61,605 nt of DNA from an uncultured Eggerthella sp. (GCA_900538545.1 UPYK01000012.1:1-61605); one strand, 5' to 3'; counted from the stretch's first letter, positions 32,905 to 41,924 are shown. Notes: a model not told the origin generated them from the sequence alone. Numbers and translations: made by a program.

Positions 32905-35385
32905 ATGAAATCTGTTGAATTACTAGCGCCCGCCGGCAACATGATCGCGCTTCACGCTGCGGTGAGCGCGGGAGCCGATGCGGTCTATCTTGGTGCTTCT
33001 TCGTTCAATGCGCGCAGAAGCGCCGATAACTTCACGCTCGAAACGTTGCGCGAGGCGTGCGATTATGCGCACCTGCGCGGCGTGAAGGTGTATCTTACGG
33101 TGAATACGATCATCCTTCCTTCGGAGCTCTACGACGCGCTCGAGCTCGTGCGTCAGGCGTATCGTGTGGGGGTCGATGCGTTCATCGTGCAGGATATCGG
33201 CCTGGCTCAAGAGATCGCGCGCACGATCCCGCAAACACGGGTGCATATCTCAACGCAGATGAATACCCACACGATAGACGCGCTCGTTGCTGAGGCGGCA
33301 CTGGGAGCCAAGCGCGTCACGCTGGCACGCGAGCTTTCGCTTGCGGAGGTAGCCGACTTGAGCCATTTTGCCGCGGAGCTCGGCATGGAGACGGAATGCT
33401 TCGCGCACGGCGCGCTTTGCGTCTGCTATTCGGGGCAGTGTTTCATGTCCTCGATGGTGGGCGGGCGCAGTGCGAATCGAGGCATGTGTGCGCAAGCATG
33501 TCGGTTGCCCTATGAGCTGCGTAATCGTGCACTGCGCAAGAGCCTCGATGCCCCTGGTGAGCATCTGCTCTCACCGAAGGATCTTTGCACGGCTGAGATC
33601 CTCCCTGAACTTATCCGCGCGGGTGTTAGTTCGCTGAAGATCGAAGGACGCATGAAGTCGCCTGAATATGTGGGCTGCGTGGTACGCGTCTATCGCAGCG
33701 TACTCGACCGCTTCGATGCGTGGGCACGTGCTCAGCTTGAAGACGGAGTGAGCGAGGAGAACTTCGATTGGGCAAACGCACCGCGCGCCACCGCCGAGGA
33801 GATCCAGGAACTTTCAGAAGCCTTCTCACGTGGTTTCACTACCGCGTATCTGGAGGGCGAGCGCGGCAACGAGATCATGAGCTATGCGCGTCCGAACAAT
33901 CGCGGAAGCTTCGCAGGGCGTATCGCGAACGTGAAGGGCAGTCGTGTCGAGATCGATCCAGCGTTTCCGCTCGTGGCGGGAGATGTGCTCGAATTCTGGA
34001 CGAACAAGGGCAACATTATCCACGAGATCGATGAGATCGAAACGCTGCCGAGTGGTAGGGCAGTGCTCAAGATCGAAAAACCGCTTGGCAAGGGCGATCG
34101 TGTCTTTCGGGTGCGCAGCGCCGAAGCGGCGTTTCACGATGTGGCTGGCGAGCCACGCATCCCTCTTTCGATTCGCGTGAAGATGCACATCGGCCACCCG
34201 CTCGAGCTTGCGCTCGCAACGCCCGATCCTTGGGATGCAGCGCGCAAGGTCGAGGTCCTCGTTGAAGGTGCACCTATCGAGCCTGCTCGCACGAAAGCAG
34301 TGAGCGCTGAAGAGGTGATCGAGCACATCGACCGCTTAGGTTCGACTCCTTTCAAGCTCGATCACATCGAGGTCGAGCTCGATGAAGGGGTTGGCATCGG
34401 GTTCTCTGCGCTTCATAAGATCAGGGCGCAGGCCTGCGAGCAGCTTGAAGAAGCACTGCTCGCGCAGTATCACGAGCGCGTGCTCGAAAAAGCACCTGCG
34501 CGCGCGTTCGCACCGCGGATCCGCAAAGGTGCATGCAAGGTTGCGGTACTTGCCACGAACCCAGCTTGTGCGCGCGCTGCAAAACGCGCTGGAGCGGACC
34601 TCATCTATGTGCCGGTGCACAACTACCGTCGCGGTGAAGCTATCATCGCAGGTCAACTTTCACAAACGGCCGAGCAAGCGGGCTATCCCAAAGGGTGCAT
34701 TCCGGTGCTTCCTGTGGTGGCGCATGATGGCGATAGCGAAACGCGCAATGGCTTTGACGTGTGGAAGCGCGTGCAGGAAGGCAAACCGGTTCTCGTGCAG
34801 AATCTCGGGCAGATCGTTCATGCCCGCGAGCTGGGAGCACAAGTTGAGATCGGGCCATACGTGCCGCTCACGAATCGCCTCGATATGCAGCTTGCTCACG
34901 ATCTGGGTGCAACGCGCATCTGGCTCTCATCCGAGCTCACCCTTCGCCAGATCGAAGAGTTGGGCGAGGTGAGTCCCGTGCCGCTCGGTGCGACCATCAT
35001 GGGATACACCGAGCTCATGGTAACCGAGCACTGCTTGCTCATGAGCCAAGGTCCGTGCAATCGGGATTGCGCGCAGTGTGCGCGTCGCAAGAGCCCGCAC
35101 TACCTTAAGGACCGCAAAGGCTATGAGCTGCCGGTCATCACCGACGTGCTCGGGCGAAGCCATCTCTACAATGCGGTCGAACTCGACGTTGCTCATGCGG
35201 TGCCCGACTTAGTTGCAGCGGGGGTATCCGCGCTCATGGTCGATACTACGCTCATGAACGTTGAGCAGGTGAGCAAGAAGGTTGCCCGTGCAGTGCGTGC
35301 ACGCGATATCGCGCTCAAGAGTGGGGATAAGGTTTCGCGCGCGGATGGCACGACCACGGGCCATTTGTTCCGCGGAGTAAGCTAG
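32905..35385 (+). CDS. U32-family peptidase / RNA-modification-type protein
   Basis: 826 residues. N-terminal U32 domain (about 1-300) starting with ELLAPAGNMIALHAAVSAGADAVYLG and holding the U32 signature ETECFAHGALCVCYSGQCFMSS, then MCAQACRLPYEL and SPKDLC. Long members with a DUF3656-like middle (about 310-530) and a second barrel-like half (about 540-826; SSELTLRQIEELGEVSPVPL, GPCNRDCAQCARRK) are common in clostridia and actinobacteria. Cysteine clusters could bind a metal cluster, as in the tRNA/rRNA hydroxylation relatives (RlhA, TrhP). Protease or RNA hydroxylase cannot be told apart from sequence alone. ATG follows AAGGA at good spacing. Confidence 0.88.
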   Translation: MKSVELLAPAGNMIALHAAVSAGADAVYLGASSFNARRSADNFTLETLREACDYAHLRGVKVYLTVNTIILPSELYDALELVRQAYRVGVDAFIVQDIGLAQEIARTIPQTRVHISTQMNTHTIDALVAEAALGAKRVTLARELSLAEVADLSHFAAELGMETECFAHGALCVCYSGQCFMSSMVGGRSANRGMCAQACRLPYELRNRALRKSLDAPGEHLLSPKDLCTAEILPELIRAGVSSLKIEGRMKSPEYVGCVVRVYRSVLDRFDAWARAQLEDGVSEENFDWANAPRATAEEIQELSEAFSRGFTTAYLEGERGNEIMSYARPNNRGSFAGRIANVKGSRVEIDPAFPLVAGDVLEFWTNKGNIIHEIDEIETLPSGRAVLKIEKPLGKGDRVFRVRSAEAAFHDVAGEPRIPLSIRVKMHIGHPLELALATPDPWDAARKVEVLVEGAPIEPARTKAVSAEEVIEHIDRLGSTPFKLDHIEVELDEGVGIGFSALHKIRAQACEQLEEALLAQYHERVLEKAPARAFAPRIRKGACKVAVLATNPACARAAKRAGADLIYVPVHNYRRGEAIIAGQLSQTAEQAGYPKGCIPVLPVVAHDGDSETRNGFDVWKRVQEGKPVLVQNLGQIVHARELGAQVEIGPYVPLTNRLDMQLAHDLGATRIWLSSELTLRQIEELGEVSPVPLGATIMGYTELMVTEHCLLMSQGPCNRDCAQCARRKSPHYLKDRKGYELPVITDVLGRSHLYNAVELDVAHAVPDLVAAGVSALMVDTTLMNVEQVSKKVARAVRARDIALKSGDKVSRADGTTTGHLFRGVS

Positions 35386-35420
35386 GCGTATTCGGGTGGA
35401 GCGTGCTCATCGATTCATGA

Positions 35421-35450
35421 TTGCGCGCGCTTCGTCAAATAGGCTATAAT
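35421..35450 (+). promoter_or_regulatory. promoter of tRNA-Gln
   Basis: TTGCGC (35421-35426), 18-base spacer and TATAAT (35445-35450), 60 bases before the tRNA. The -10 box is preceded by GC, a context shared by several other promoters in the window. Confidence 0.6.
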
Positions 35451-35509
35451 TTGACCTCGCAAAGCGTGATGCGGTTTCGTTTCGCGTCTTTTGCAAGGTC
35501 TGTTGAAAC

Positions 35510-35583
35510 TGGGCCATCGTCCAATGGTAGGACTCTGGTTTTTGGTACCAGCTATGTAGGTTCGAATCCTGCTGGCCCAGCCA
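35510..35583 (+). tRNA. tRNA-Gln (anticodon UUG)
   Basis: 74 bases with acceptor stem TGGGCCA/TGGCCCA, discriminator G and an encoded CCA end. The anticodon arm CTGGT-TTTTGGT-ACCAG places TTG in the anticodon position (reads CAA, Gln). D-arm and T-arm (GTTCGAATC) are normal. Followed by a terminator. Confidence 0.97.
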
Positions 35584-35597
35584 GTTTCAATTCGTTC

Positions 35598-35627
35598 GAA
35601 CTCCTCTGTGTGAGGGGTTCTTTTTTT
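35598..35627 (+). terminator. Rho-independent terminator of tRNA-Gln
   Basis: GAACTCCTC pairs with GAGGGGTTC (one G-U) across a five-base loop, then TTTTTTT. Confidence 0.9.
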
Positions 35628-35748
35628 ATTCGTTAACAAAGTCTTCACGCTTCTATCGGTAAGACCCCATCTGTGAAATAATCGTTCTATACCTCGCCCG
35701 CTGCATGGGAGCAGTGGGTTTCATGCTGTTTGTAGAGGAAGGGGATCT

Positions 35749-36627
35749 ATGAGCGCGCAAGCAAAACACATCAGTGGACACACGCATCTTATCAGCCTGT
35801 TAGGAACGCCCATCAGGCATTCGGCGTCGCCCGTGACGCATAGCGTGTCTTTCGAGCTAACGGGGATCGATGCGGTCTATCTCGCTTTCGAAGCAACGCC
35901 TGACGATCTGCCCGACATCCTTTCAGCCATGCGTCGCATGGGCGGTTGGGATGGTAGCAACGTGACCATGCCGAACAAGCAGGCGGTCATTCCGTATCTT
36001 GACGGACTCTCCGATGCGGCGGCGCTCATCGGTGCGGTTAACGTGATCGAGAAGACCGAAGAGGGGAAGCTGATCGGTCACAATACCGATGGCGCAGGCT
36101 TCATGAAGAATATCGCGAAGTATGGCGTCGTACCTGAAGAATCGACCTTCACCCTTATTGGTCCGGGAGGTGCAGGATCGGCGATCATGGTGCAGGCGGC
36201 GCTCGATGGAGTGAAGACCGTTCATATCTTCGCGCGTGAGAACGGGCCATCCTATAAGCACGCTCAAACCCTCATCGAGCCGGTAAAGGAGCAGACGGGA
36301 TGCGATTTTATCCTGCATCCTTATGAGGACAAAGAGGCTATGAAGGCAGCCATCGAAGAGAGCAACGTGCTCGTCAATGCAACGCCAGTGGGCATGGGAG
36401 AAGGTTCGACCGAGAGCGCCGTTCCTGCTGAGTTCATCAAGCCGGGCATGGTCGTTGCTGATGCCGTCTATTTCCCGCTTCACACGCAGCTTTTGCAGGA
36501 TGCTGAAGCGAAGGGATGCACGGTCGTGACCGGTATCGGCATGATGAACGAGCAAGCAGCCATCGGCGAAGAGATCTGGTACGGCATCGATATGCCGCTC
36601 GACAAGGTAACCGAAGAGCTTAGCTAG
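35749..36627 (+). CDS. aroE: shikimate dehydrogenase family protein
   Basis: 292 residues. NADP(H)-dependent reduction of 3-dehydroshikimate, or the quinate/shikimate form (YdiB). N-terminal substrate domain: SLLGTPIRHSASPVTHS, and NVTMPNKQAVIPYLDGLSDAA with the catalytic Lys; Asp in HNTDGAGFM. Nucleotide-binding domain starts at TLIGPGGAGSAIMVQA. The slightly long length and absence of other aro genes make the YdiB-type role possible. Ribosome site GAGGAAGGGG before the ATG. Its 3' end overlaps the convergent lipoprotein gene by four bases. Confidence 0.9.
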   Translation: MSAQAKHISGHTHLISLLGTPIRHSASPVTHSVSFELTGIDAVYLAFEATPDDLPDILSAMRRMGGWDGSNVTMPNKQAVIPYLDGLSDAAALIGAVNVIEKTEEGKLIGHNTDGAGFMKNIAKYGVVPEESTFTLIGPGGAGSAIMVQAALDGVKTVHIFARENGPSYKHAQTLIEPVKEQTGCDFILHPYEDKEAMKAAIEESNVLVNATPVGMGEGSTESAVPAEFIKPGMVVADAVYFPLHTQLLQDAEAKGCTVVTGIGMMNEQAAIGEEIWYGIDMPLDKVTEELS

Positions 36628-37571
36628 TAGACGTAGCGATCGGTGTAATTGTTGCCGTCGCCTACCGTGTTCCCCGCGCCATTTGCGGCGAACGTGAGAT
36701 CGACGCGGGTCCAGTCGCGCGGATTCACGGTGAATGAGACCGTCTTCCAGCTTCCATCGATCCAGACCATGTTCCAAGCATGATAGACCCCATCAGGGGA
36801 GACGTAGCCGGTAACGATCTTGCAGGGAATGCCTTGGCTGCGCAGCATGGCTGCGGCGAGCGAGGCGTAGTCGAAGCAGATGCCCTTCTGAGTCTGGAGC
36901 GTTTCATCTGGGTTGGGTATGTAGCCCGATTTGCCGCTCAGCTGTTCAGCCTTTGCGTTGTCGTAAACCACGTTGTGTTCGATCCAACTGTAGATGAGCC
37001 GCAATGCATCGCCCTCGTTCTTCGCATCGCGCGTGAGTTCCTGTGCTTTAGCGACCACAGCGCTCGAGGCATCGTAGTCGCAGAAGATGTTCGGCACCAA
37101 ATAGGGAGCTTGCTCGCTTTCGAGCTGTGCATTCACGCTCGTGGAATAGAGCTCTCCATAGCGCGAACCGCTGGTGTTCTGCATGACACCGATCGTGTAC
37201 GTGCCGCTTCCCATATCGAGGGGCACGATAATGGGCGTGCCATCAGAGGGCATATCGTAGTGCATCGACTGTCCGTCTTTCGTTACCTGGAGCTTGAGGC
37301 GGCTTGACGAGGTAGCTGCTGCTCCCACGTAACCTTTAGAAGCCGATGAGGTGTCGATCGAAGCGTTATTGGAGCTCGTTGCTGCACCTGCATTGAAGGA
37401 AGAAAGTTCGATTTCAGCAGGGGCAGTGAATGGATCGCCGCTCGTGTCGTCGGAAGAGCCATCGGATGCTTGCGCACTTCCCCCACACGCGCTCAAAGCG
37501 AGTACGCAGATAAGGCACGTGAGAACGAATCCCATGATGCTGACGAAGCGTATGTTGTGCCTTTCCGTCAC
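36624..37571 (-). CDS. transglutaminase-like lipoprotein
   Basis: 315 residues from a GTG with GAAGGGTGG upstream; an open frame continues further but without a signal peptide. Lipoprotein signal (MGFVLTCLICVLALSACGGS, lipobox LSAC). Beta-rich middle (about 80-160), then a transglutaminase-like domain with Cys in TQKGICFDYASLAAAMLRS, His in GVYHAWNMVWIDG and Asp in NPRDWTR-type end. Proteins of this group are found in the envelopes of many Gram-positives; the substrate is unknown. It is the third transglutaminase-fold protein in the window and unrelated in its N-terminal part to the two wall-binding paralogs. Confidence 0.9.
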   Translation of the reverse strand: MTERHNIRFVSIMGFVLTCLICVLALSACGGSAQASDGSSDDTSGDPFTAPAEIELSSFNAGAATSSNNASIDTSSASKGYVGAAATSSSRLKLQVTKDGQSMHYDMPSDGTPIIVPLDMGSGTYTIGVMQNTSGSRYGELYSTSVNAQLESEQAPYLVPNIFCDYDASSAVVAKAQELTRDAKNEGDALRLIYSWIEHNVVYDNAKAEQLSGKSGYIPNPDETLQTQKGICFDYASLAAAMLRSQGIPCKIVTGYVSPDGVYHAWNMVWIDGSWKTVSFTVNPRDWTRVDLTFAANGAGNTVGDGNNYTDRYVY

Positions 37572-37906
37572 ATTCCACCCTTCATGCTGTTTCGCGCAGC
37601 GCTCAGTATCGAAAAAGCAATCGACCTGCCCAAAAAAGAACCTTTGGTCGGTCGATATATTATACCGAGCGAAACCGCAAAGAGAAAGCGTGAGAACTTC
37701 TGGCGCGACAGGTATCAGAAAAAGAGCATCATATTGCGCCCAAAATAAGGGAAACGATGGTTCACAAGGCAATTTGAAACCAATCGCGCTATAATGAGGC
37801 AATGCGCTCATCGGGGATTACGAATCGTGGTGAGCACGCTGCGATGAGCGTGGAATCGGTTCGATGAGCAACGGCTATTCGTCATGACGGAATAGGAGCA
37901 CATGCC

Positions 37907-38959
37907 ATGGCACAGCGTTTAGCGGACAGTGCTGCAGTCAGTGTTTTTTGCGATAGTGTTGCACTCATGTTGTCGGTCGGCATCCAGACCGACGAAGCAG
38001 TCCATATGCTTTCCGAAGACATGGGTGATACTTCATTCGGTAAAACCTGCAATAAGATCTACCGGAGCTTGATCGCAGGTAAGAGCCTTGCGCAGTCCAT
38101 GAAGGACACGGAAGCGTTCCCGCGCTATGCGACCGACATGGTCGAAGTAGGAGAGCGTTCTGGTCATCTCGAAGATGTGCTGCGCAGTTTGAGCGTCTAC
38201 TACAACGAAGAATCGCGCCTGTTCGCCAAGATCTCTTCGAGCATCGGTTACCCTACGGCGTTGCTCTGCATCATGAGTGCCATCTTGCTCTTCGCTGTTC
38301 TGATCATCCTGCCCGTCTTCATCGGCGTGTACGAGCGCTTGTCGGGTTCGCTCACAGCGGGCTCATTCAGCGAAGTGAGCGTCGCGATCGGCATTGGCTG
38401 GGTCGCTCTTATCGTTACGCTCGTTCTTGCCCTGGTATTCCTCGTAGCCACCATCATGACGCACTCGCCGGGCGGCAGGCAATCGCTCATGAATCTGTTC
38501 GAGAAACTGCCTCTTACGAAGAATGCCATGTATGAGCTTGCGCTCTCTCGTTTCGTTTCAGCGCTCGCGATCTATATCGCATCGGGTCTCAATACCGATG
38601 AGGCTATGGGGGCATCGCTATCTACCATCACGCATGAGCGTTTGCGCGAGAACGTCACCTCTGCTCACAATCTTATGATCGACAGCGAGAACCCGCGCAG
38701 CATCGTGCAGGCGATCAGCGAGGTCGAGCTGTTCGCTCCTGTCTATGTGCGCATGCTCACCGTCGCTTCGCGCTCAGGCAGCTTGGATGATATCCTCATT
38801 CAGCTTTCTTCGCTGTTCTTCAACGAATCAGTGTCGGATATCGATGAGATCATCGACAGCGTCGAGCCTATCATGGCAGCGTTCCTCACGGTTGCTGTTG
38901 GCGCAACGCTCATTTCGGTCATGCTGCCACTCATCGGTGTCATGGGATCGATAAGCTAA
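37907..38959 (+). CDS. PilC/GspF-like inner-membrane platform protein
   Basis: 350 residues, somewhat shorter than the usual 400 for PilC. Two T2SSF domains: first about 10-135 (SVALMLSVGIQTDEAVHMLS, then MVEVGERSGHLEDVLRSLSV), second about 210-335 (ALAIYIASGLNTDEAMGA and MLTVASRSGSLDDILIQLSS). Three hydrophobic segments: about 118-145, 162-185 and 322-345. It is the platform that couples the ATPase to pseudopilin assembly in type IV filament systems. It heads a dense operon of four small one-helix proteins and a PilT-like ATPase. TATAAT at 37790-37795 is a probable -10. Confidence 0.9.
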   Translation: MAQRLADSAAVSVFCDSVALMLSVGIQTDEAVHMLSEDMGDTSFGKTCNKIYRSLIAGKSLAQSMKDTEAFPRYATDMVEVGERSGHLEDVLRSLSVYYNEESRLFAKISSSIGYPTALLCIMSAILLFAVLIILPVFIGVYERLSGSLTAGSFSEVSVAIGIGWVALIVTLVLALVFLVATIMTHSPGGRQSLMNLFEKLPLTKNAMYELALSRFVSALAIYIASGLNTDEAMGASLSTITHERLRENVTSAHNLMIDSENPRSIVQAISEVELFAPVYVRMLTVASRSGSLDDILIQLSSLFFNESVSDIDEIIDSVEPIMAAFLTVAVGATLISVMLPLIGVMGSIS

Positions 38960-38989
38960 CATCGACCGAAAACGAGCAGGGATCGAAGC

Positions 38990-39316
38990 GTGTATACGGA
39001 AAGAACACCCGAACAGCAGAAAGCGCGACGTAATCGCTTCATTGCGCTTGCAGTGTTCGCGTGCGCTTTGCTCGTTGCGCTCGGCATCCTGCTCAATATG
39101 ATCTTCGCGAGCGCGAAAGATCAGGGAGCCGCATCCATTCGCTCGACCATCCTCGATGCTGCCATGCAGTGTGCAGCTATCGAAGGATCGTTCCCAACCA
39201 ATCTGGCTTACCTAGAAGACAACTACGATCTGCGCGTCAATCATGACGATTACGTCATCATCTACGAGGTGCTCGCGAGCAACACGGCTCCTAGTGTGGT
39301 GGTGATGCCGCGATGA
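38990..39316 (+). CDS. small pilin-like membrane protein, lacks prepilin cleavage motif
   Basis: 108 residues from a GTG. One N-terminal membrane helix (FIALAVFACALLVALGILLN) after a short basic stretch. The following helix and loop (IRSTILDAAMQCAAIEGSFP, then LAYLEDNYDL) follow the pilin/ComGC-GspG pattern of A-x-x-x-x-A-x-x-G-x-(Y/F)P-x-x-L. The Gly followed five residues later by Glu needed by prepilin peptidase is absent. Its stop overlaps the next start (ATGA). Function inferred only from position and fold pattern. Confidence 0.75.
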   Translation: MYTERTPEQQKARRNRFIALAVFACALLVALGILLNMIFASAKDQGAASIRSTILDAAMQCAAIEGSFPTNLAYLEDNYDLRVNHDDYVIIYEVLASNTAPSVVVMPR

Positions 39317-39924
39317 AGCATAACAGGAAACAGAAGCCAGTTGCTCTGCCACATCTTTCGGGCATGTCGAAGGACGCGCGCAGGATCGCGTTCGACGAGC
39401 CGGATGCGAACACGCACAATGTTTTCACGCCTTCTGCCATCCGCACCCACAAAAGCCCTATCTCCACGATGACGAACAAGTTCTTCGCGGTGGTCCTCTT
39501 CGGGCTGTTCATAGTCATGCTGCTGCTCGCGTTCCTGGTGGGCATCAACGTGTACAGAACGCTCGACACGATGGCGCAAACAGAGCGCAGCGAGCGACTC
39601 GATCAAGCGTTCCTTGCTAATATCATCCATGCGAATGACATGGCCGATGTGGTCGAGGTGGGCGAAGGTCCTGAAGGCAAAGCGCTCGTGCTGCACGAAA
39701 CGCTCGATGGGGAAACTAGCTATGAGACGCGCATCTATGCCTACCAGGGCAAGATCGTGGAAGAATACGTCCTTGCAGAAAGTGCCTATGTGCCTGAAAA
39801 AGCTATTACGCTCTCCGATTCGGATACGTTCGATTTTTCGTACGATAATGGGCTGATCACGATCACGACCGACGATGGGACTGCTGCTGTCGCGCTGCGC
39901 AGCAAGGAGGGGGAGCGCTCATGA
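39313..39924 (+). CDS. one-helix protein of pilus-like operon, possibly DUF4860-like
   Basis: 203 residues. Polar N-terminal region of about 50 residues, a single membrane helix (FFAVVLFGLFIVMLLLAFLV, about 57-77), then a beta-rich C-terminal domain (about 95-200; ADVVEVGEGPEGKALVLHE, SYETRIYAYQGKIVEEYVLA). The long cytoplasmic head and absence of a G-x4-E motif make it unlike a standard pseudopilin. I recall DUF4860 proteins in similar loci, but cannot confirm. Four-base overlaps with both neighbours. Confidence 0.75.
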   Translation: MKHNRKQKPVALPHLSGMSKDARRIAFDEPDANTHNVFTPSAIRTHKSPISTMTNKFFAVVLFGLFIVMLLLAFLVGINVYRTLDTMAQTERSERLDQAFLANIIHANDMADVVEVGEGPEGKALVLHETLDGETSYETRIYAYQGKIVEEYVLAESAYVPEKAITLSDSDTFDFSYDNGLITITTDDGTAAVALRSKEGERS

Positions 39925-40337
39925 AGCCACTATTCCGTTCTCCCAAAGACCAGCAGACGCATAGTCGTTCTGGCATAGCGTTCATCGTCGAGATGCTGAT
40001 CCTCTTGGTCTTGGTCGCAGGATGTCTTTCGGTCCTTGTCCAAGCATTCGCTTTCGCTCATCAGCAAGGTGAAGAGAATAGCGTCACGGTGAAAGCGGTG
40101 CATCTTGCGTCGAACACGGCGGAACGCTTCAATGCCGATCCTCATTCGGTCCCCGAGATCGAGATCGTCAACGACCTCGCTGTCTATACCACGGTGCAGA
40201 GCGAGCAAAAAGCTGCTGGAACTCTGTATACCGCAACGATCGAGGTATATCGTTCAGGCGATCAGAATGCCAAAGCGGGCTCTCAGCCCTATTATGGTTT
40301 GGAGACCGCGCGGTATGTGAAGGCGGGTGAGATGTGA
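39921..40337 (+). CDS. pseudopilin-like one-helix protein
   Basis: 138 residues. The start of its membrane helix, SGIAFIVEMLILLVLVAG, is the closest in the operon to a prepilin site: a Gly, then a hydrophobic run with Glu at the sixth position instead of the fifth. After the helix comes ASNTAERFNADPHSVPEIEI, a pilin-like helix-to-loop arrangement, and a small beta domain (VYTTVQSEQKAAGTLYTATI). Overlaps the genes on both sides by one to four bases. Confidence 0.75.
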   Translation: MKPLFRSPKDQQTHSRSGIAFIVEMLILLVLVAGCLSVLVQAFAFAHQQGEENSVTVKAVHLASNTAERFNADPHSVPEIEIVNDLAVYTTVQSEQKAAGTLYTATIEVYRSGDQNAKAGSQPYYGLETARYVKAGEM

Positions 40338-40780
40338 TGGCCCGGCAAGGTTCAGTACGCATCGGCCCCGTGAGCATCCTTGTGCTCATCATCATCTTGT
40401 GCCTGGCGGTCATGGCAGTGCTCACGCTCGTTACGGCGGAGGCAGAAGAATCCATCACTGTGCGTCAGGAAGAATCGACCACGGCATTCTATGCGAACGA
40501 AGCAGAGGCGCAGGAGTATCTAGCGCGTTTGGATGGGTTGCTTGCGCGTGCGAATGGCGCGCATGCTAATGTGCTCTCTGCCATCGAAGTTTCAGATGCA
40601 CCGGATGGGTATACCTACGAAAACGGCGTGCTGAGCATTTCGTTCGAACAGGATAACGGACGAAGGCTCGATATCGAGCTTTCGATACCTACAACAGCAG
40701 GCTATGAAATAATATCTTGGAGAGCATCAACGGAATGGAACGAGGAAGATCCCGATAAGATCTTCTGGTCGGCTCCTTAG
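40337..40780 (+). CDS. pseudopilin-like one-helix protein (GspK/minor-pilin-like)
   Basis: 147 residues from ATG (a GTG three bases earlier is possible). Begins MARQGSVRIGPVSILVLI, then a membrane helix to about residue 35; G followed by PVSIL without Glu resembles minor pseudopilins that lack Glu5. The rest is helical then beta-rich (TTAFYANEAEAQEYLARLDG, GYTYENGVLSISFEQDN, LDIELSIPTTAGYEIISW). Start and stop overlap by one base with the upstream gene. It is followed by a 73-base gap and the ATPase. Confidence 0.75.
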   Translation: MARQGSVRIGPVSILVLIIILCLAVMAVLTLVTAEAEESITVRQEESTTAFYANEAEAQEYLARLDGLLARANGAHANVLSAIEVSDAPDGYTYENGVLSISFEQDNGRRLDIELSIPTTAGYEIISWRASTEWNEEDPDKIFWSAP

Positions 40781-40853
40781 AAATAGAGAGAACGCGGAAT
40801 AGAGAGAACGCATCAAATCGATCGATGAGCATCGCGAAGGGATAGGATAGGTT

Positions 40854-41924
40854 ATGAAGATTCGGGAATTGCTGCAAGAGATGGTGGATCAGAATGCATC
40901 CGACATTTTCATCGTGGCCGGCTTGCCGCTCACATATCAGGTTGAAGGCAGGCAGGTGCGCTGGGATGCGCCGCTCATGCCAGCCGACACGAGCGAGGTC
41001 GTACATGCTATCTACGGTCTTGCGGGACGCGACATCAATCCGTTCCTCAATTCGTTCAATCATGATGATGACTATTCGTTCGCGGTAGCGGGCCTCGGGC
41101 GTTTCCGCGTGAACGTTTTCCGTCAGCGCGGTTCGCTCTCGGCGATCATCCGTATCATTCCTTTCACACTTCCTACTCCTGAGCAGTATCACATTCCTGC
41201 CGAGGTCATGGCGTGCGCCGAGTTCGAAAAGGGACTCGTTCTGGTCACTGGTCCGGCAGGCGCAGGTAAATCGACCACGCTCGCCTGTATGATCGATCGC
41301 CTCAACCACGAGCGAAGCGGCCATATCATCACGATGGAAGACCCGATCGAGTTCGTTCATCGCCACGACAAGTGCATCGTTACTCAGCGCGAGATTCCTA
41401 CCGATGTGGCTACCTATTCAGAAGCGCTTCGTTCTGCAATGCGCGAATCGCCTGATATCGTGCTTTTGGGCGAGATGCGCGACTATGACACAATCGGCAC
41501 GGCGGTTACGGCAGCCGAGATGGCACAGCTCATCTTCTCGACGTTGCACACTACGGGAGGCGCGAACACGATCGACCGTATCCTCGATGCGTTCCCTGCG
41601 AACCAGCAGCGCCAGATCCGCATGCAGCTTTCGATGGTCTTGCAGGCAGTGGTAAGCCAGCAGCTTGTACCTGCGCTCGACGGCACGGAAGTTCCTGCTT
41701 TCGAGGTCATGCGTGTGAATCCTGCGATCCGCAACCTTATCCGTGAAGAGAAGACCCATCAGATCGACAGCGTTATCGCGGCTAATCGTCAAGCCGGTAT
41801 GCGCACGATGGATCAAAGCTTGTTCGACCTGGTAAAAGAGGGAACGATCGCGAAAGACATCGCGCTCAAATACAGCATTCACCAAGAAGCGCTCGAAAAG
41901 CGCTTTGCGGCAGAAGGCATCTAG
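40854..41924 (+). CDS. PilT-like type IV filament ATPase
   Basis: 356 residues, PilT length. Hexameric ATPase. N-terminal PAS-like region (RELLQEMVDQNASDIFIVAG, about 3-100), then Walker A GPAGAGKSTT (about 136), Asp box ITMEDPIEFVHRHDKC, Walker B region IVLLGEMRDYDT and His box LIFSTLHTTGG. IDRILDAFPANQQRQIRMQL and GMRTMDQSLFDLV are PilT-specific. Canonical PilT retracts pili, but no PilB elongation ATPase is encoded in this cluster or window, so this enzyme may be the only motor. A terminator follows at 41965. Confidence 0.93.
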   Translation: MKIRELLQEMVDQNASDIFIVAGLPLTYQVEGRQVRWDAPLMPADTSEVVHAIYGLAGRDINPFLNSFNHDDDYSFAVAGLGRFRVNVFRQRGSLSAIIRIIPFTLPTPEQYHIPAEVMACAEFEKGLVLVTGPAGAGKSTTLACMIDRLNHERSGHIITMEDPIEFVHRHDKCIVTQREIPTDVATYSEALRSAMRESPDIVLLGEMRDYDTIGTAVTAAEMAQLIFSTLHTTGGANTIDRILDAFPANQQRQIRMQLSMVLQAVVSQQLVPALDGTEVPAFEVMRVNPAIRNLIREEKTHQIDSVIAANRQAGMRTMDQSLFDLVKEGTIAKDIALKYSIHQEALEKRFAAEGI

